DNA of 34,890 bases from Deltaproteobacteria bacterium (GTDB lineage: Bacteria; Bdellovibrionota_C; UBA2361; SZUA-149; JADZAE01), in NCBI GenBank assembly GCA_020852715.1, contig JADZAE010000011.1:1-34890 (forward strand), written 5' to 3'. The position numbers and the translations under genes are program-made. Each line of letters begins with the position of its first letter. Positions within the stretch are counted from its first letter, which is position 1. The notes below the pieces were generated by a model. The model saw only the letters and a program-made list of their open reading frames with translations. It was not told the DNA's origin and made no database searches. Below are positions 1 to 7,992 of the stretch, in pieces.

Positions 1-2
1 TC

Positions 3-92
3 AATGCACGCGATGCGAAGCTTGAAGCGGCGCGCAGAGCAAAGAAGATGCTTAGAGAGCAGCAAGCTCAAGACTCACTACTTGCTGCTTAA
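3..92 (+). CDS. 3' end of an unrecognised gene, cut by the window edge
   Basis: An open frame runs from the first bases to a TAA at 90-92 and encodes 29 residues rich in Ala, Arg, Lys and Gln, ending in DSLLAA. The composition suggests the helical, charged tail of a larger protein. No start is visible and no family can be named from so short a piece. It is followed immediately by gene debris, so it could itself be part of a decayed gene. Confidence 0.35.
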   Translation, partial: NARDAKLEAARRAKKMLREQQAQDSLLAA

Positions 93-108
93 TGGGTTTC
101 ATTAATAA

Positions 109-960
109 CTTGTTACTAGGTTATTTACATCTGCTGTTTCCGCTGAACCGGTACAACTTCAAGCAATAAGTCATAACGCAGACAGATATATGCCTAGTGT
201 CTATGGCAGCCCTCTCATCCCGATAAAAGCACCAGGATATTTAAATGTTGATGGGAAAAATAAAGTCGAATTCTTCGAGTTATCAGGACGCGTGCTTGAG
301 GAATCTTGGTAGTAAGATGAAAACGGGGAGAAAGTTTCCTTTCCAAGAGAATATTACGGAACATTTACTTCGCCAATATTGAAATTAAATAAAGTAAGAG
401 AATGGAAATATCAAGCTCTGACTCTTAATTTTAAGGGGACAAAGTGGTCAGATCTCCGCTTAAAATACGATATTCCCTCTATCAGTCAACAATTTATCTT
501 AGCTGTCGAGAGAACAATGGATGGTTTTGAAGCTATTGACTGCTCTAAAGATACCAGCGGTGTCTGCGCAAACTATAAAGGAAAAACAGTAAATGACTAT
601 TGTAAATACGCCAATGGTTCCAAAGGTGCTTATGGAGCTAGCCTCGGAACTTTATTTATTAATAAAATGAGCGTCGGCAGCGGCATAAAAAATTTTGATT
701 GCATTATATCCAAAGCGAAGCCAGTGGCCGGATCTAAAAACGGAAAAGTTGGTGAATATAGTCCTTTGGGATTAGGTCTATAATTGGATTATCTGATGGT
801 CGAAACCTACGATGGTTTCTCAGCTACTGTCGGGAAACCCTACTATATCCCCCACAACAAAATCGACGACTTCTGTGAGATAACCAAAGATCGGACCACC
901 TTCTCCGTTGCTGTATTTGCTGATGTAATAAAAAAGCTCCCGGTAACGATAAGTAAATAA
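109..960 (+). pseudogene. Unrecognised gene broken by three in-frame stop sites
   Basis: One reading frame stays coherent for about 850 bases. It is interrupted by a TAG-TAA pair at 310-315 and a TAA at 781-783, and ends at a TAA at 958-960. The protein-like character is similar on both sides of each stop (for example VEFFELSGRVLEESW before and DENGEKVSFPREYYGTF after the first). The middle segment has four cysteines and could be an extracytoplasmic protein, but no signal peptide or known domain is seen. Random sequence would carry many more stops, so I read this as a recently killed gene of roughly 280 residues. The 134-residue stretch 379-783 could in principle be translated from a TTG, without a convincing ribosome site. 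The true start is probably lost upstream. Confidence 0.55.
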
Positions 961-1486
961 TATTTAGAAAAACGGGCACACGTAAAAGGCGCGTGCCACC
1001 ACGCTGAAATCACGGCGAGCATTGTTGTAAATTTCATAAACAGAGACGTAACCGTTCAGGTTTTTGGCCGACTACTTTGTCAGACATCGTAGGTCGAGAG
1101 CCGCTTTTGGGCTTTCGAATTGCTCCGCGAGTAGCTCACTATACTACCGAGTTATTTCGGTTCTTGGTGAGAGGATAGCGAGTTCTTTTCTTCAAGAGTC
1201 TTTGACGAGGGCCGCATAAGTACCCTCGATTGGTGCTCGCCATTCGTCTGTAATGAGGAATAAACTGCTCGCTGGCTTGCAGTTTATTCTTTATTATTGT
1301 TAGGCGCTAGATGTGCTTCTAATGTCGCACCGCGCCTCGTATTTGGCTCAAAATCGCGACGATTGCAGGTTATTTAAAAATATAAATTTTTATTTTTTTA
1401 TGTTTTATAAGCAGATGCTTTCTCACATATTAATAAGTCATGAACAGATATCCGCTAAAAGGAACTGGTTAAAGTTCGCTGTCTTT
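961..1486. other. Non-coding stretch with a cluster of hairpins
   Basis: No credible gene is seen here. The left part (about 1094-1337) is unusually rich in inverted repeats, detailed separately as a possible structured RNA. The right part (1340-1486) is AT-rich and looks like unselected spacer. The 61-codon open frame at 1313-1498 has no ribosome site and no recognisable protein character. Confidence 0.5.
1094..1289 (+). ncRNA. Possible structured RNA ending in a terminator-like hairpin
   Basis: Successive stems can be drawn by eye. A 9-bp stem pairs 1094-1102 with 1110-1118 with one G-U. A nested pair joins 1135-1139 with 1167-1171 and 1146-1150 with 1157-1161. CGAGGG at 1206-1211 pairs with CCCTCG at 1223-1228, enclosed by GCGAG/CTCGC at 1178-1182 and 1236-1240. 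A perfect 11-bp stem pairs 1258-1268 with 1279-1289 and is followed by TTTATTATTGTT. The last stem plus T-rich tail resembles a weak intrinsic terminator on the plus strand. A further hairpin lies at 1302-1337 (GGCGC/GCGCC outside GTGC/GCAC). I recognise no known RNA family. This is inference from base pairing only. Confidence 0.25.
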
Positions 1487-1992
1487 TTAAGTAATTAATC
1501 GATATAAATAAACATCTTCATGGCGAAAGTTGGTGCGCACCCCAATTAAATCCTTTTCTTCGGCAACAATATAAATCAAAGCATATTTCGAAAAAAACCG
1601 GCAAGAGCATCGTAATCTTGGCCTACTTGCTTGTGTGTTTCAGCAGAGATAGCCAAATAACTGGCGTCGGCAAAACCAAAGCTGAGAAATAAATATGCAA
1701 TTGCATCCATGCCCCAGTAGGAGGCAACTAAGTCCACGGTCTTGAGCTCGCTTATATCAAAGGTTCTGTCATAATAACGAAGCTCATAATCAGTATCTGA
1801 TTTGTAAATGTTGCTTCTGATATTGTGAACTGTAACTTTGCCCCCATTAAATGTGGCATAAGGAATAGTCTCAACGTCAACTAATACTTGGGAGAGCTTA
1901 CCACCGAGAGCATAGTTCAATACAGCGCATGACCAAGCCGAACTTAGAAGCATGAATAAATAAAAGAGAACTTGTTTGATTAGCTTTATCAT
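1487..1992 (-). pseudogene. DUF4105 (Lnb N-terminal periplasmic domain) protein, frameshifted and truncated
   Basis: The reading begins at 1992 with a hydrophobic N-terminal segment (IKQVLFYLFMLLSSAWSCAV) and runs into the DUF4105 signature: NIRSNIYKSDTDYELRYYDR, VDLVASYWGMDAIAYLFLSF and LAISAETHKQVGQDYDALAG. After GFFR, about position 1586, one base is missing and the original frame stops at 1576-1578. The protein continues in the next frame as YALIYIVAEEKDLIGVRTNF, then HEDVYLYRLIT, and stops at 1487-1489. Family members normally go on with a cysteine-containing NCTT region, which is absent, so the gene has lost both frame and C-terminus. The function of the family is unclear; it is an envelope-associated domain. 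Confidence 0.75.
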
Positions 1993-2147
1993 TATTAGCT
2001 CTACCCAATAATCAGTTATCTTCTAGGGGGAATTATCAATTCATGACTCTTTTAGCTATTTATGTATAAGACTCTAGACAAGGGACTGGCGCTTATGTTA
2101 AAAAACACTGCCTTCTTGAAATTTACCAATCCCGCGAGGTTTATCTT

Positions 2148-3227
2148 ATGAATTCACGGAACTTTTTAAGTTGCGTTATTATTCTCGTCTTAACCGCAAC
2201 CACTATATCCTATGCCCAACAGAACCTAGCGCATCCCAATATGCAAAAACTCAAAATTGGTTTTGCTATTCCGCTTTCGGGGAATGGCGCTTGGCTGGGT
2301 AAAGCTTTTCAAAATGGTGTCGAGCTTTATTTTGAGGGACACCCTGAGTTCAAGGGCCAAACAGAATTATTCTACCAAGATGAAACCACTGCCAATACCG
2401 CCATGGGGATCAAAGCCGTTGCTCACCTTATCGAAAATTCAAAAGTTGATGCTCTAGTCGTTTTACTATCCCCTGTTGCTTTTGCTGCTGGGCCAATGAT
2501 TGAAACAGCCAAAATCCCAACCATCGCCATTGCTGGCGCTGAGGTATCCAAAGATCGGCAATACATGGTTAAACTTTGGCTCGCTACCTCGGCCGAGGGC
2601 AGAAGTATAGCTGTGGAATTAAAAAAACATCCCGAATGGAAAACCATTGCTTTTATTACCTCGGAGCAAGAATCTATGCTCGCTCGAAGCAAGGCAACAA
2701 AAGAAGCGTTTAGCAATAATAATGTTGATATCAATATTGTCTTTGACGAAAACATAGCCGATACGGAATCATTTGGGATTCTTGCTGCGAAAATCGCGCA
2801 AAAAAAGCCTGATGTCTTGGTGCTTAATCTTATGCCTGGTCAGGTTGGCTTGATGGCCCGAAAACTTTGGCAGTATAACTACAGAGGCCAGCTAATAGGC
2901 TGTTCTACTATGTCAGCTAAGAGCGAACTAGACTTAGCTCAAGGGAGCTTAAAGGGAGCACTATACGTAGATGGTGATTACGACTACGGGTTTATTGAGA
3001 CCTATCGTCGCAAATACGGTGAATTTCCACTTCCCGGGACAGCCAATGCCTACGATGCTCTGAAAATCTTAGAGCATGCGTTAAAGGCCAGTGGAGAGAT
3101 AAATCATGAAAAACTTAATCAAAATATTCGGCTTCAAAATTTCAGCGGGGCCTTGGGAAATTATTCATTCATTCCCAACAACTTAAATAGCTACGATTTG
3201 CCAGCGATATTGAGAAAGATTGATTAA
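2148..3227 (+). CDS. Branched-chain amino acid-type ABC transporter substrate-binding protein
   Basis: This 359-residue periplasmic protein is predicted to bind a small solute and deliver it to an ABC permease of the LivJ/Peripla_BP_6 class. It has a signal peptide (about residues 1-23, ending ISYA-QQ). It then has the typical opening IGFAIPLSGNGAWLG, followed by two alternating alpha/beta lobes; GTANAYDALKILEHAL near residue 300 is characteristic of the C-terminal lobe. The length fits the family. The start has a moderate ribosome site (GCGAGG, 8 nt upstream). No permease or ATPase genes lie nearby, so either it serves a transporter encoded elsewhere or it is an orphan. It appears intact, in contrast to its neighbours. 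The ligand cannot be told from sequence. Confidence 0.85.
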   Translation: MNSRNFLSCVIILVLTATTISYAQQNLAHPNMQKLKIGFAIPLSGNGAWLGKAFQNGVELYFEGHPEFKGQTELFYQDETTANTAMGIKAVAHLIENSKVDALVVLLSPVAFAAGPMIETAKIPTIAIAGAEVSKDRQYMVKLWLATSAEGRSIAVELKKHPEWKTIAFITSEQESMLARSKATKEAFSNNNVDINIVFDENIADTESFGILAAKIAQKKPDVLVLNLMPGQVGLMARKLWQYNYRGQLIGCSTMSAKSELDLAQGSLKGALYVDGDYDYGFIETYRRKYGEFPLPGTANAYDALKILEHALKASGEINHEKLNQNIRLQNFSGALGNYSFIPNNLNSYDLPAILRKID

Positions 3228-3234
3228 ACACAAA

Positions 3235-3291
3235 GGCTGTGTCGCAAGTCTTATTTTTAGCCTTTAACAATTCGACTTTTGACACAGTCCC
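3235..3291. repeat. Short element with near-perfect terminal inverted repeats (MITE-like or IS remnant)
   Basis: The left arm GGCTGTGTCGCAAGTC (3235-3250) matches the reverse complement of the right arm (3274-3291, GGGACTGTGTCAAAAGTC) with a one-base indel and two mismatches. About 23 AT-rich bases lie between. The GACTGTGTC core resembles insertion-sequence ends. It lies between two convergent genes, so it could also act as a bidirectional terminator. AAAGGCT at 3232-3238 also pairs with AGCCTTT at 3259-3265, an alternative fold. No clear target duplication is seen. Confidence 0.45.
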
Positions 3292-3299
3292 TTATCAAA

Positions 3300-3860
3300 T
3301 TACTGCAGGGTTTTGAGAGCAGCAGCAGTATTAACTACCTTGGCTGCATCAAAGTCAGCATTGGTTTTAGCGTTAGCCTTCATGAACTCTTGGAGTTCTT
3401 TTAAATGCTCCTGTAGGCCGGCTTTATTGCGCTCAAGCAGCTCGGCTTTGGAGTGAATTTTCACGCTCGCCAGCATTTCTTTGAGGTCAGCTATTTTAAA
3501 ATCATTTTTAACAATAATTTTATCACCACCGTTAGACCAACCTGTTTCTAAAATCATTTGGCTGGCAGGATAAGTTGGGAGTTTTTCTAAAAATGTACCT
3601 ACCATATTAATTTCGCCGTCAATCGCTTTAGCCACTAGCGCCTAACTGCCATCGCCTTCCCCGGCAAAGTTTTTAATCTCTCCATTCAATCCTTGCTCTT
3701 TCCAAAAACCTTTGACATCAGCAACATTAAACGGAGCAAAAGCAATCCAATGCGCCATACCGTTTTTGATTGTCTTCCCTTCTTGAGAGCTAACCGAATT
3801 CGACAATATAATAAAGGATAAAGCTGTAATTATTGCACAGAATATCTTGTTTCTCATCAT
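3300..3860 (-). pseudogene. NMT1/SsuA-type ABC substrate-binding protein with an in-frame amber stop
   Basis: The reading starts at 3860 after an excellent ribosome site (GAGGAG, 8 nt upstream). It has a signal peptide ending SVSSQEG, then the family opening HWIAFAPFNVADVKGFWKEQ and NFAGEGDGS. A TAG at 3642-3644 interrupts it, and the same frame resumes as ALVAKAIDGEINMVGTFLEK to the end at 3300. The total of about 185 codons is well below the usual 310-330, so an internal deletion is likely as well; it probably falls between the middle piece (ILETGWSNGGDKIIVKND) and the C-terminal helices. The family binds nitrate, sulfonate, taurine or thiamine precursors; the ligand here is unknown. The gene follows the dead chemotaxis receptor on the same strand by about 40 nt. 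Confidence 0.75.
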
Positions 3861-3899
3861 GGTTATTTCTCCTCTTACGATTATTAAAAAGATACTGCG

Positions 3900-5554
3900 T
3901 TAAACTTTGGATTGTCCAACAACTTGTTCAAGATTCACAGAGACTTTAGAAAGCACGCCAGTTGCATCTTTCAGTTCAACAATCTGGCGATTACCAAGTC
4001 AATTGCCTGCTTTATCCCCATAATATTATCAGCAGCCTCAGAAGCTGCGCTAGCAGCAATTTGTGTGTTATTTGCCACATCCTTCGTCGCTTGAAACATA
4101 CCATCAACCGCACCGCTGATGTCAGCTGCCGCCCGACGTTGTTCATCAGCAACTTTAGCAATTGTCTCCAATGTGCGGCATACTTGGTCAATAATCCCTA
4201 CTGTTTCTTCCATCGCTTTTAATGAAGTTTAGGTGCCCTTTGTCATCGAATCAATAGTCCGAGCTATTTCCTCTGATGCACCAGCAGACTGATTAGCTAG
4301 CTGTTTCACTTCACTGGCCACAACAGCAAATCCCTTGCCAGCAGCACCGGCGCGTGCTGCTTCTATTGTCGCATTTAGTGCTAATAAATTGATTTGTTCA
4401 GCAATGCCTTTAATAAATTCGACAGTCTTTGTTATTTGCTGTGCGGATTTTCCCAAGCCCCGCAGTATTTCCTGCGTCTCTTTTACCTGCTTGTTCGCTT
4501 GCTGCTTTCACAATTGCTGGCGATTTCCGCAACACAGGCGCTAAGGTCTTGCTCCGACTCATTCTGTTAACTCGATGTCGCGGCGAACTCCTCTGTCGAG
4601 GAAGCAATAGTATTAATCGTGCTTAGTAACTGATCACTCCTTTCTGCTACTAATCCGGCTTGTTCATTCATGCGAGTGACATTATCGACTAAAGCACCGG
4701 AAGTAGAACTTAGCTCGGGTACCGAAGAAGTAACAATATTAGATTTTTTGGTAATTAAACCAATCATTCCCCTTAAACGTAGCAACATGTAAGAGGTCGA
4801 GCGACTTAAAAGTTTTAACTCGTTAGACGAAGATTTTTGCAGATTCTCAACCTTAATTTCTTTCAGCCGTTTATCTAGGGTCAGATCGCCTTGAGCTAAT
4901 TTCTGAATCAGTGTCACAGAACGGCGAATAGGTAAGCTAATAATCATCGAAAATAGCACGGCTAAAAACACTGCCAAAGTTAAAGCGATAGAAGTAATTT
5001 TCTTGGTATCCGCTGTGGCCATATTTTCAGTGTCTTTTAACTCTTTATCGGAGTTCTCTTTTGATTGCTGCGCCTTACTATGAATAAGCTCGCTTATTTC
5101 CTTATGCGAGTCTTGCGAAGCCCCATACATCAGTTGATATGCTTTCTTAACTTGGAAATCCCCATGCAACTTGATCACTTCGTTATATTCATTAATTACA
5201 CGATTAAGTATCGCCTTAGTATCTTCATTTTTGGCAATCTCAGTGCTTTTGAGGTTTTCAATAGTTTTATCAATACCGGTTTTTAAATTATCAATATCTT
5301 TTTGGTCATTACTTCCTAGTAGCTGAAAGATAAGTAACCGCAGTTCATTTAGATTATCTTTCGATTTTTACAGGGAGTTTAACGTGGTGATGTGTCCAGA
5401 AAATGGCTTTTTTATTAATTCAATTGTGGTAAAGTTTTGCTTACCCTGATGTCAGAGTATGGCCCCTAGCAATGTAAATGATAAAGCTATCTTTATGACG
5501 ATAGAGCTCAAACCAACATTTAAGTAAGTGTCTCGTTATACTCATAATTGACAT
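3900..5554 (-). pseudogene. Methyl-accepting chemotaxis protein, multiply broken
   Basis: The gene can be rebuilt from 5554 (ATG) down to a TAA at 3900-3902. It has a first membrane segment (frameshifted near 5520), a periplasmic helical domain, a second membrane segment (IALTLAVFLAVLFSMIISLP), a HAMP region, and the cytoplasmic hairpin with the conserved tip [18 protein letters not shown] and [12 protein letters not shown]. It ends VNLEQVVGQSKV. Damage includes in-frame stops at 5452-5454 (TGA), 5368-5370 (TAA), 4567-4569 (TAA) and 4229-4231 (TAA), plus frameshifts near 5520, 4510, 4480 and 3985. Reconstructed length (about 550 codons) is normal for an MCP, so decay was by point changes rather than large deletion. 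It would have signalled to CheA/CheW; no che genes are nearby. Confidence 0.9.
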
Positions 5555-5944
5555 TCTCAAAAATGGACTATTCTCTACTCGATACTAGTTACACAAAAAT
5601 ATCATTTACTTGAGCAATTTCTATGGCTGATTTAAATCAGTCTTCGCAAGCATTTTATTTGCGGCACCAAAGCTAATAACCTTTAATCATTATTATACCG
5701 AACACAAAAAGTAAGTTGAGCGGTGCTTTACTAGGTAATACTATTTTTGTGTACGGTATAAATGGTAAGTTTTTCAGTATCATTTAAATTATTTATGGAT
5801 TTTTGTGTCAAAAAACCACAAATACCGACATTCGTAGTGCTAAATGCCATCAAAATATTGGGGCCTATGGTTGCCTTTATTTTCTCTTCTTAATAGAAAG
5901 AGACCCTCTTAATTCAATTTATTTGCTTCATTAATGGAGTTTTT
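5555..5944. other. AT-rich intergenic region upstream of the histone-fold gene
   Basis: This 390-base stretch has no supported gene. A 32-codon open frame beginning with ATG at 5794 has no ribosome site. The only clear structure is the inverted-repeat element at 5694-5760. The promoter of the histone-fold gene must lie here or in the element, but no good -35/-10 pair stands out. Confidence 0.45.
5694..5760. mobile_element. 67-bp MITE-like element with 24-bp terminal inverted repeats
   Basis: The left end TATACCGAACACAAAAAGTA (extending to 5717) is mirrored by the right end, whose reverse complement begins TATACCGTACACAAAAATAG (5760 back to 5737). Nineteen bases lie between. A third copy of the end occurs alone at 11799-11822. 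The ends begin and finish with TA, compatible with the TA target duplication of IS630/Tc1-type transposases, but the family is inferred. It carries no coding capacity and would need a transposase in trans. Confidence 0.65.
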
Positions 5945-6148
5945 ATGACAGAGACAACAGAACTAAGCTCAGAGATATTGGTTGTAGCATCAAAATTAAA
6001 AAAGCACATAAAAGAAAACGCCGGCATGAATACTTCAGCTAGCGTGATGAACGTTTTATCCGAACGCGTTCGCGAAATGTGCAATCAGGCTATTGAGAAT
6101 GCGAAAAGCGATGGGCGCAAAACCGTTATGGATCGCGATTTCCGCTAA
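5945..6148 (+). CDS. Bacterial histone-fold protein (HBb-like)
   Basis: This 67-residue protein resembles the Bdellovibrio histone Bd0055 as I recall it. It shares the pattern VVxSKxKKxIKExxxMNTSA, then a long central helix (VMNVLSERVREMCNQAIENA), then DGRKTVMxRD at the loop to the third helix. Such proteins dimerise and bind DNA, acting as nucleoid proteins. Residues 1-10 form a short acidic tail. The third helix is very short: the protein stops after RDFR, whereas Bd0055 continues for several residues. After the TAA the same frame stays open for about 48 codons to 6292, so a nonsense truncation is possible. A GGAG ribosome site lies 6 nt before the ATG. The gene stands alone, 185 bp downstream of a MITE-like element. 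Confidence 0.75.
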   Translation: MTETTELSSEILVVASKLKKHIKENAGMNTSASVMNVLSERVREMCNQAIENAKSDGRKTVMDRDFR

Positions 6149-6396
6149 TTCCAGGCTAATTTTACAACAAAGCAAGCGGCCGCTATCGGCATTTTATTCA
6201 TCGCCGACAGTGGTCTGTTTCTAGTCCTCATTCTAATAGCCGACCATCTTGTGTTGTCTCTGCTGTCGCGCAGAGTCCGGTTCCGTATGCAATAAAACAC
6301 GGTGGGTTTAAATGCTTTCTATCTTTGTCCTAGGGTAATAGTACATTCGTAATACGCTTATTTTATAAAATAATTTTTCCCGTAAAGGCTTAGTTC

Positions 6397-7320
6397 ATGC
6401 GTCCATCAATAATACCTCTCGCTTTATTAGCGTATATACTTTTACTCTTTGCGCCAATTGACATTATCGGCTCCAATATCGTTATTGATAGGCTTGCTGA
6501 TGCTGGTCATCTACTGATTTTTTTTCTAGCCACAATTCTCTCCCTCCGCATAATGACCAAACATAGTGCCCCGTCACCCGAACTAATCAAATTACTCGCT
6601 TTAGGTATTGGTTCATTGATCGTAATAACCGAGCTTATACAACCATATGTAGGTCGCTCTGCTAGTTTTTACGACGCCTTGTTTGGATTATTTGGACTAG
6701 CCCTGGGCCTCATAGACTATAAGATGTATTTCAAACGGATAAGAGGAAAATATTTATATGCTACTATTCTCCTAAATTGCTTGCTCGTCACGCTTTCATT
6801 GATTCCTGTGCTCTATGCTACTGAAATTTATCTGCTTGGGCGCAAAATATTTCCGGTGATTAGCGATTTTGAAAGTCCGCTGGAGTTAAAGCTTTGGCAG
6901 CCTTATGCATTATCGTCAAATAGCCAACCAAGCATCGCTTTAAGTCGAGACTTTAAGTCTTCCGGAAGAAGTTCTTTAGCTATTGGACTTCCTCAGGCTA
7001 AATTTGCCGGATTGGAGTATCGTTGGCAGTTTTATTTTGAGCGTTCATTCGATAAATTATTATTTGATATATACAACCCGAGCAACCGCTTTGTTTTACA
7101 TCTACGCGCCGACGACAAACGAGAGGCGGAATTTAATGATCGCTATAACAAACAATTTGTTATCCCCCCCGGTTGGCACACTATCAGCCTTCCCCTTACC
7201 GATTTAACAACTCCCGGTGGCCGACAAATAGATATCTATAAACTTCGTAGGCTTCTATTCTTTTTAGATGAGGACTATCTACCTTCTACTTTTTATCTGG
7301 ATAATATCAGACTTGAGTAA
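6397..7320 (+). CDS. VanZ-family membrane protein with C-terminal beta-sandwich domain
   Basis: This 307-residue protein has two parts. Residues 1-145 form a VanZ-like membrane domain with about five hydrophobic helices. It carries the family pattern of a helix containing DAGHLLIFF, then ELIQPYVGRSASFYDALFGL. Residues 150-307 look like an extracytoplasmic beta-sandwich of the CIA30/carbohydrate-binding type: SDFESPLELKLWQPY, SFDKLLFDIYNPS, PGWHTISLPLTDL and a final TFYLDNIRLE. VanZ domains are of uncertain function (teicoplanin resistance in enterococci). Coupling to a sugar-binding-like domain suggests a cell-envelope role, which fits the glycan genes downstream. It appears intact. The gene is preceded by 250 bases with no other feature except small hairpins near 6186-6208 and 6258-6275. 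Confidence 0.7.
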   Translation: MRPSIIPLALLAYILLLFAPIDIIGSNIVIDRLADAGHLLIFFLATILSLRIMTKHSAPSPELIKLLALGIGSLIVITELIQPYVGRSASFYDALFGLFGLALGLIDYKMYFKRIRGKYLYATILLNCLLVTLSLIPVLYATEIYLLGRKIFPVISDFESPLELKLWQPYALSSNSQPSIALSRDFKSSGRSSLAIGLPQAKFAGLEYRWQFYFERSFDKLLFDIYNPSNRFVLHLRADDKREAEFNDRYNKQFVIPPGWHTISLPLTDLTTPGGRQIDIYKLRRLLFFLDEDYLPSTFYLDNIRLE

Positions 7321-7400
7321 GGATTTATCAATTGCTATAGCTCTTCCTGTGCGATGCAAATTGCTAATAGTTTTTCAGCGATAATCATTTAGGAAAAAAT

Positions 7401-7973
7401 ATGAAACATTTTTATTCTCTACTAATTCTTATAGTGACACTAGTTATTTTGCCCCTAACAGCTCAAGCCGCCGGCCCGGAAGAAATGCTGCGCGGTGTAG
7501 TAGAATCTTTAAAAACATCCGGAGATCCTAAAGTATTACTAAAAAACGTCCACTGGCAAACAGCGTTTGATAATCTCAGTGACTATCAGCGCCAAACCAT
7601 GAAGGTTGGTTCGCCGCAAGCGCTGGAAAATTACTATGTGCGACTATTTGATGATCCGGCCGGGGCAATTAAAGCTCAACTGGAAGATTATACTGTTGGC
7701 ATGAATGACGAGGCAAAAAAATTAAATGCAGAGCAAATTAACAGGGTCGCCTCCTTGATGAAAACACAGATTGAGGAAGGAAAGCAAAAACTTAAATCAG
7801 TGCAATATGAAATCGGCCAAGCTGATATCAAAGATAATCGTGCCATCATCAAGCTGACTTCCATCCATGCCGGCAAGACGGCTGAAACCTATGTCAAGAT
7901 GATCCGTATTGGTGATCGTTGGTATTTTCCGAGCTTGGATATTGTGGCTAGCACTTCAGGTGTTAAGCAATAA
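7401..7973 (+). CDS. Exported protein of unknown function, possible NTF2-like/DUF4878 fold
   Basis: This 190-residue protein has a clear signal peptide (KHFYSLLILIVTLVILPLTA, cleavage likely after AQA). The middle is helical and charged (residues 90-130). The C-terminal part has beta-rich text, YEIGQADIKDNRAIIKLTS then VKMIRIGDRWYFPSLDIV. This resembles the closing strands of NTF2-like or DUF4878 domains, where a phrase of the type xxGDRWYxx is common. I cannot assign a family firmly; an MlaC-like relationship was considered but the MlaC signature is not evident. It lies 80 bp after the VanZ gene and 20 bp before the kdsD remnant, so the three could be co-transcribed. Confidence 0.6.
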   Translation: MKHFYSLLILIVTLVILPLTAQAAGPEEMLRGVVESLKTSGDPKVLLKNVHWQTAFDNLSDYQRQTMKVGSPQALENYYVRLFDDPAGAIKAQLEDYTVGMNDEAKKLNAEQINRVASLMKTQIEEGKQKLKSVQYEIGQADIKDNRAIIKLTSIHAGKTAETYVKMIRIGDRWYFPSLDIVASTSGVKQ

Positions 7974-7992
7974 CCGCAACAACATAAAAGCC

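Noticed and set aside
843..1037. 64-codon minus-strand open frame
   Set aside because: It lies mostly opposite the coherent plus-strand reading that ends at 960; no ribosome site and no protein character.
1258..1340. Integron attC-like site: GTTAGGC beside imperfect palindromes
   Set aside because: No matching RYYYAAC partner at the required distance, no integrase and no cassette array; GTTRRRY alone is too common.
5794..5892. 32-codon open frame upstream of the histone gene
   Set aside because: No ribosome site and too short to support; AT-rich spacer readily gives such frames.
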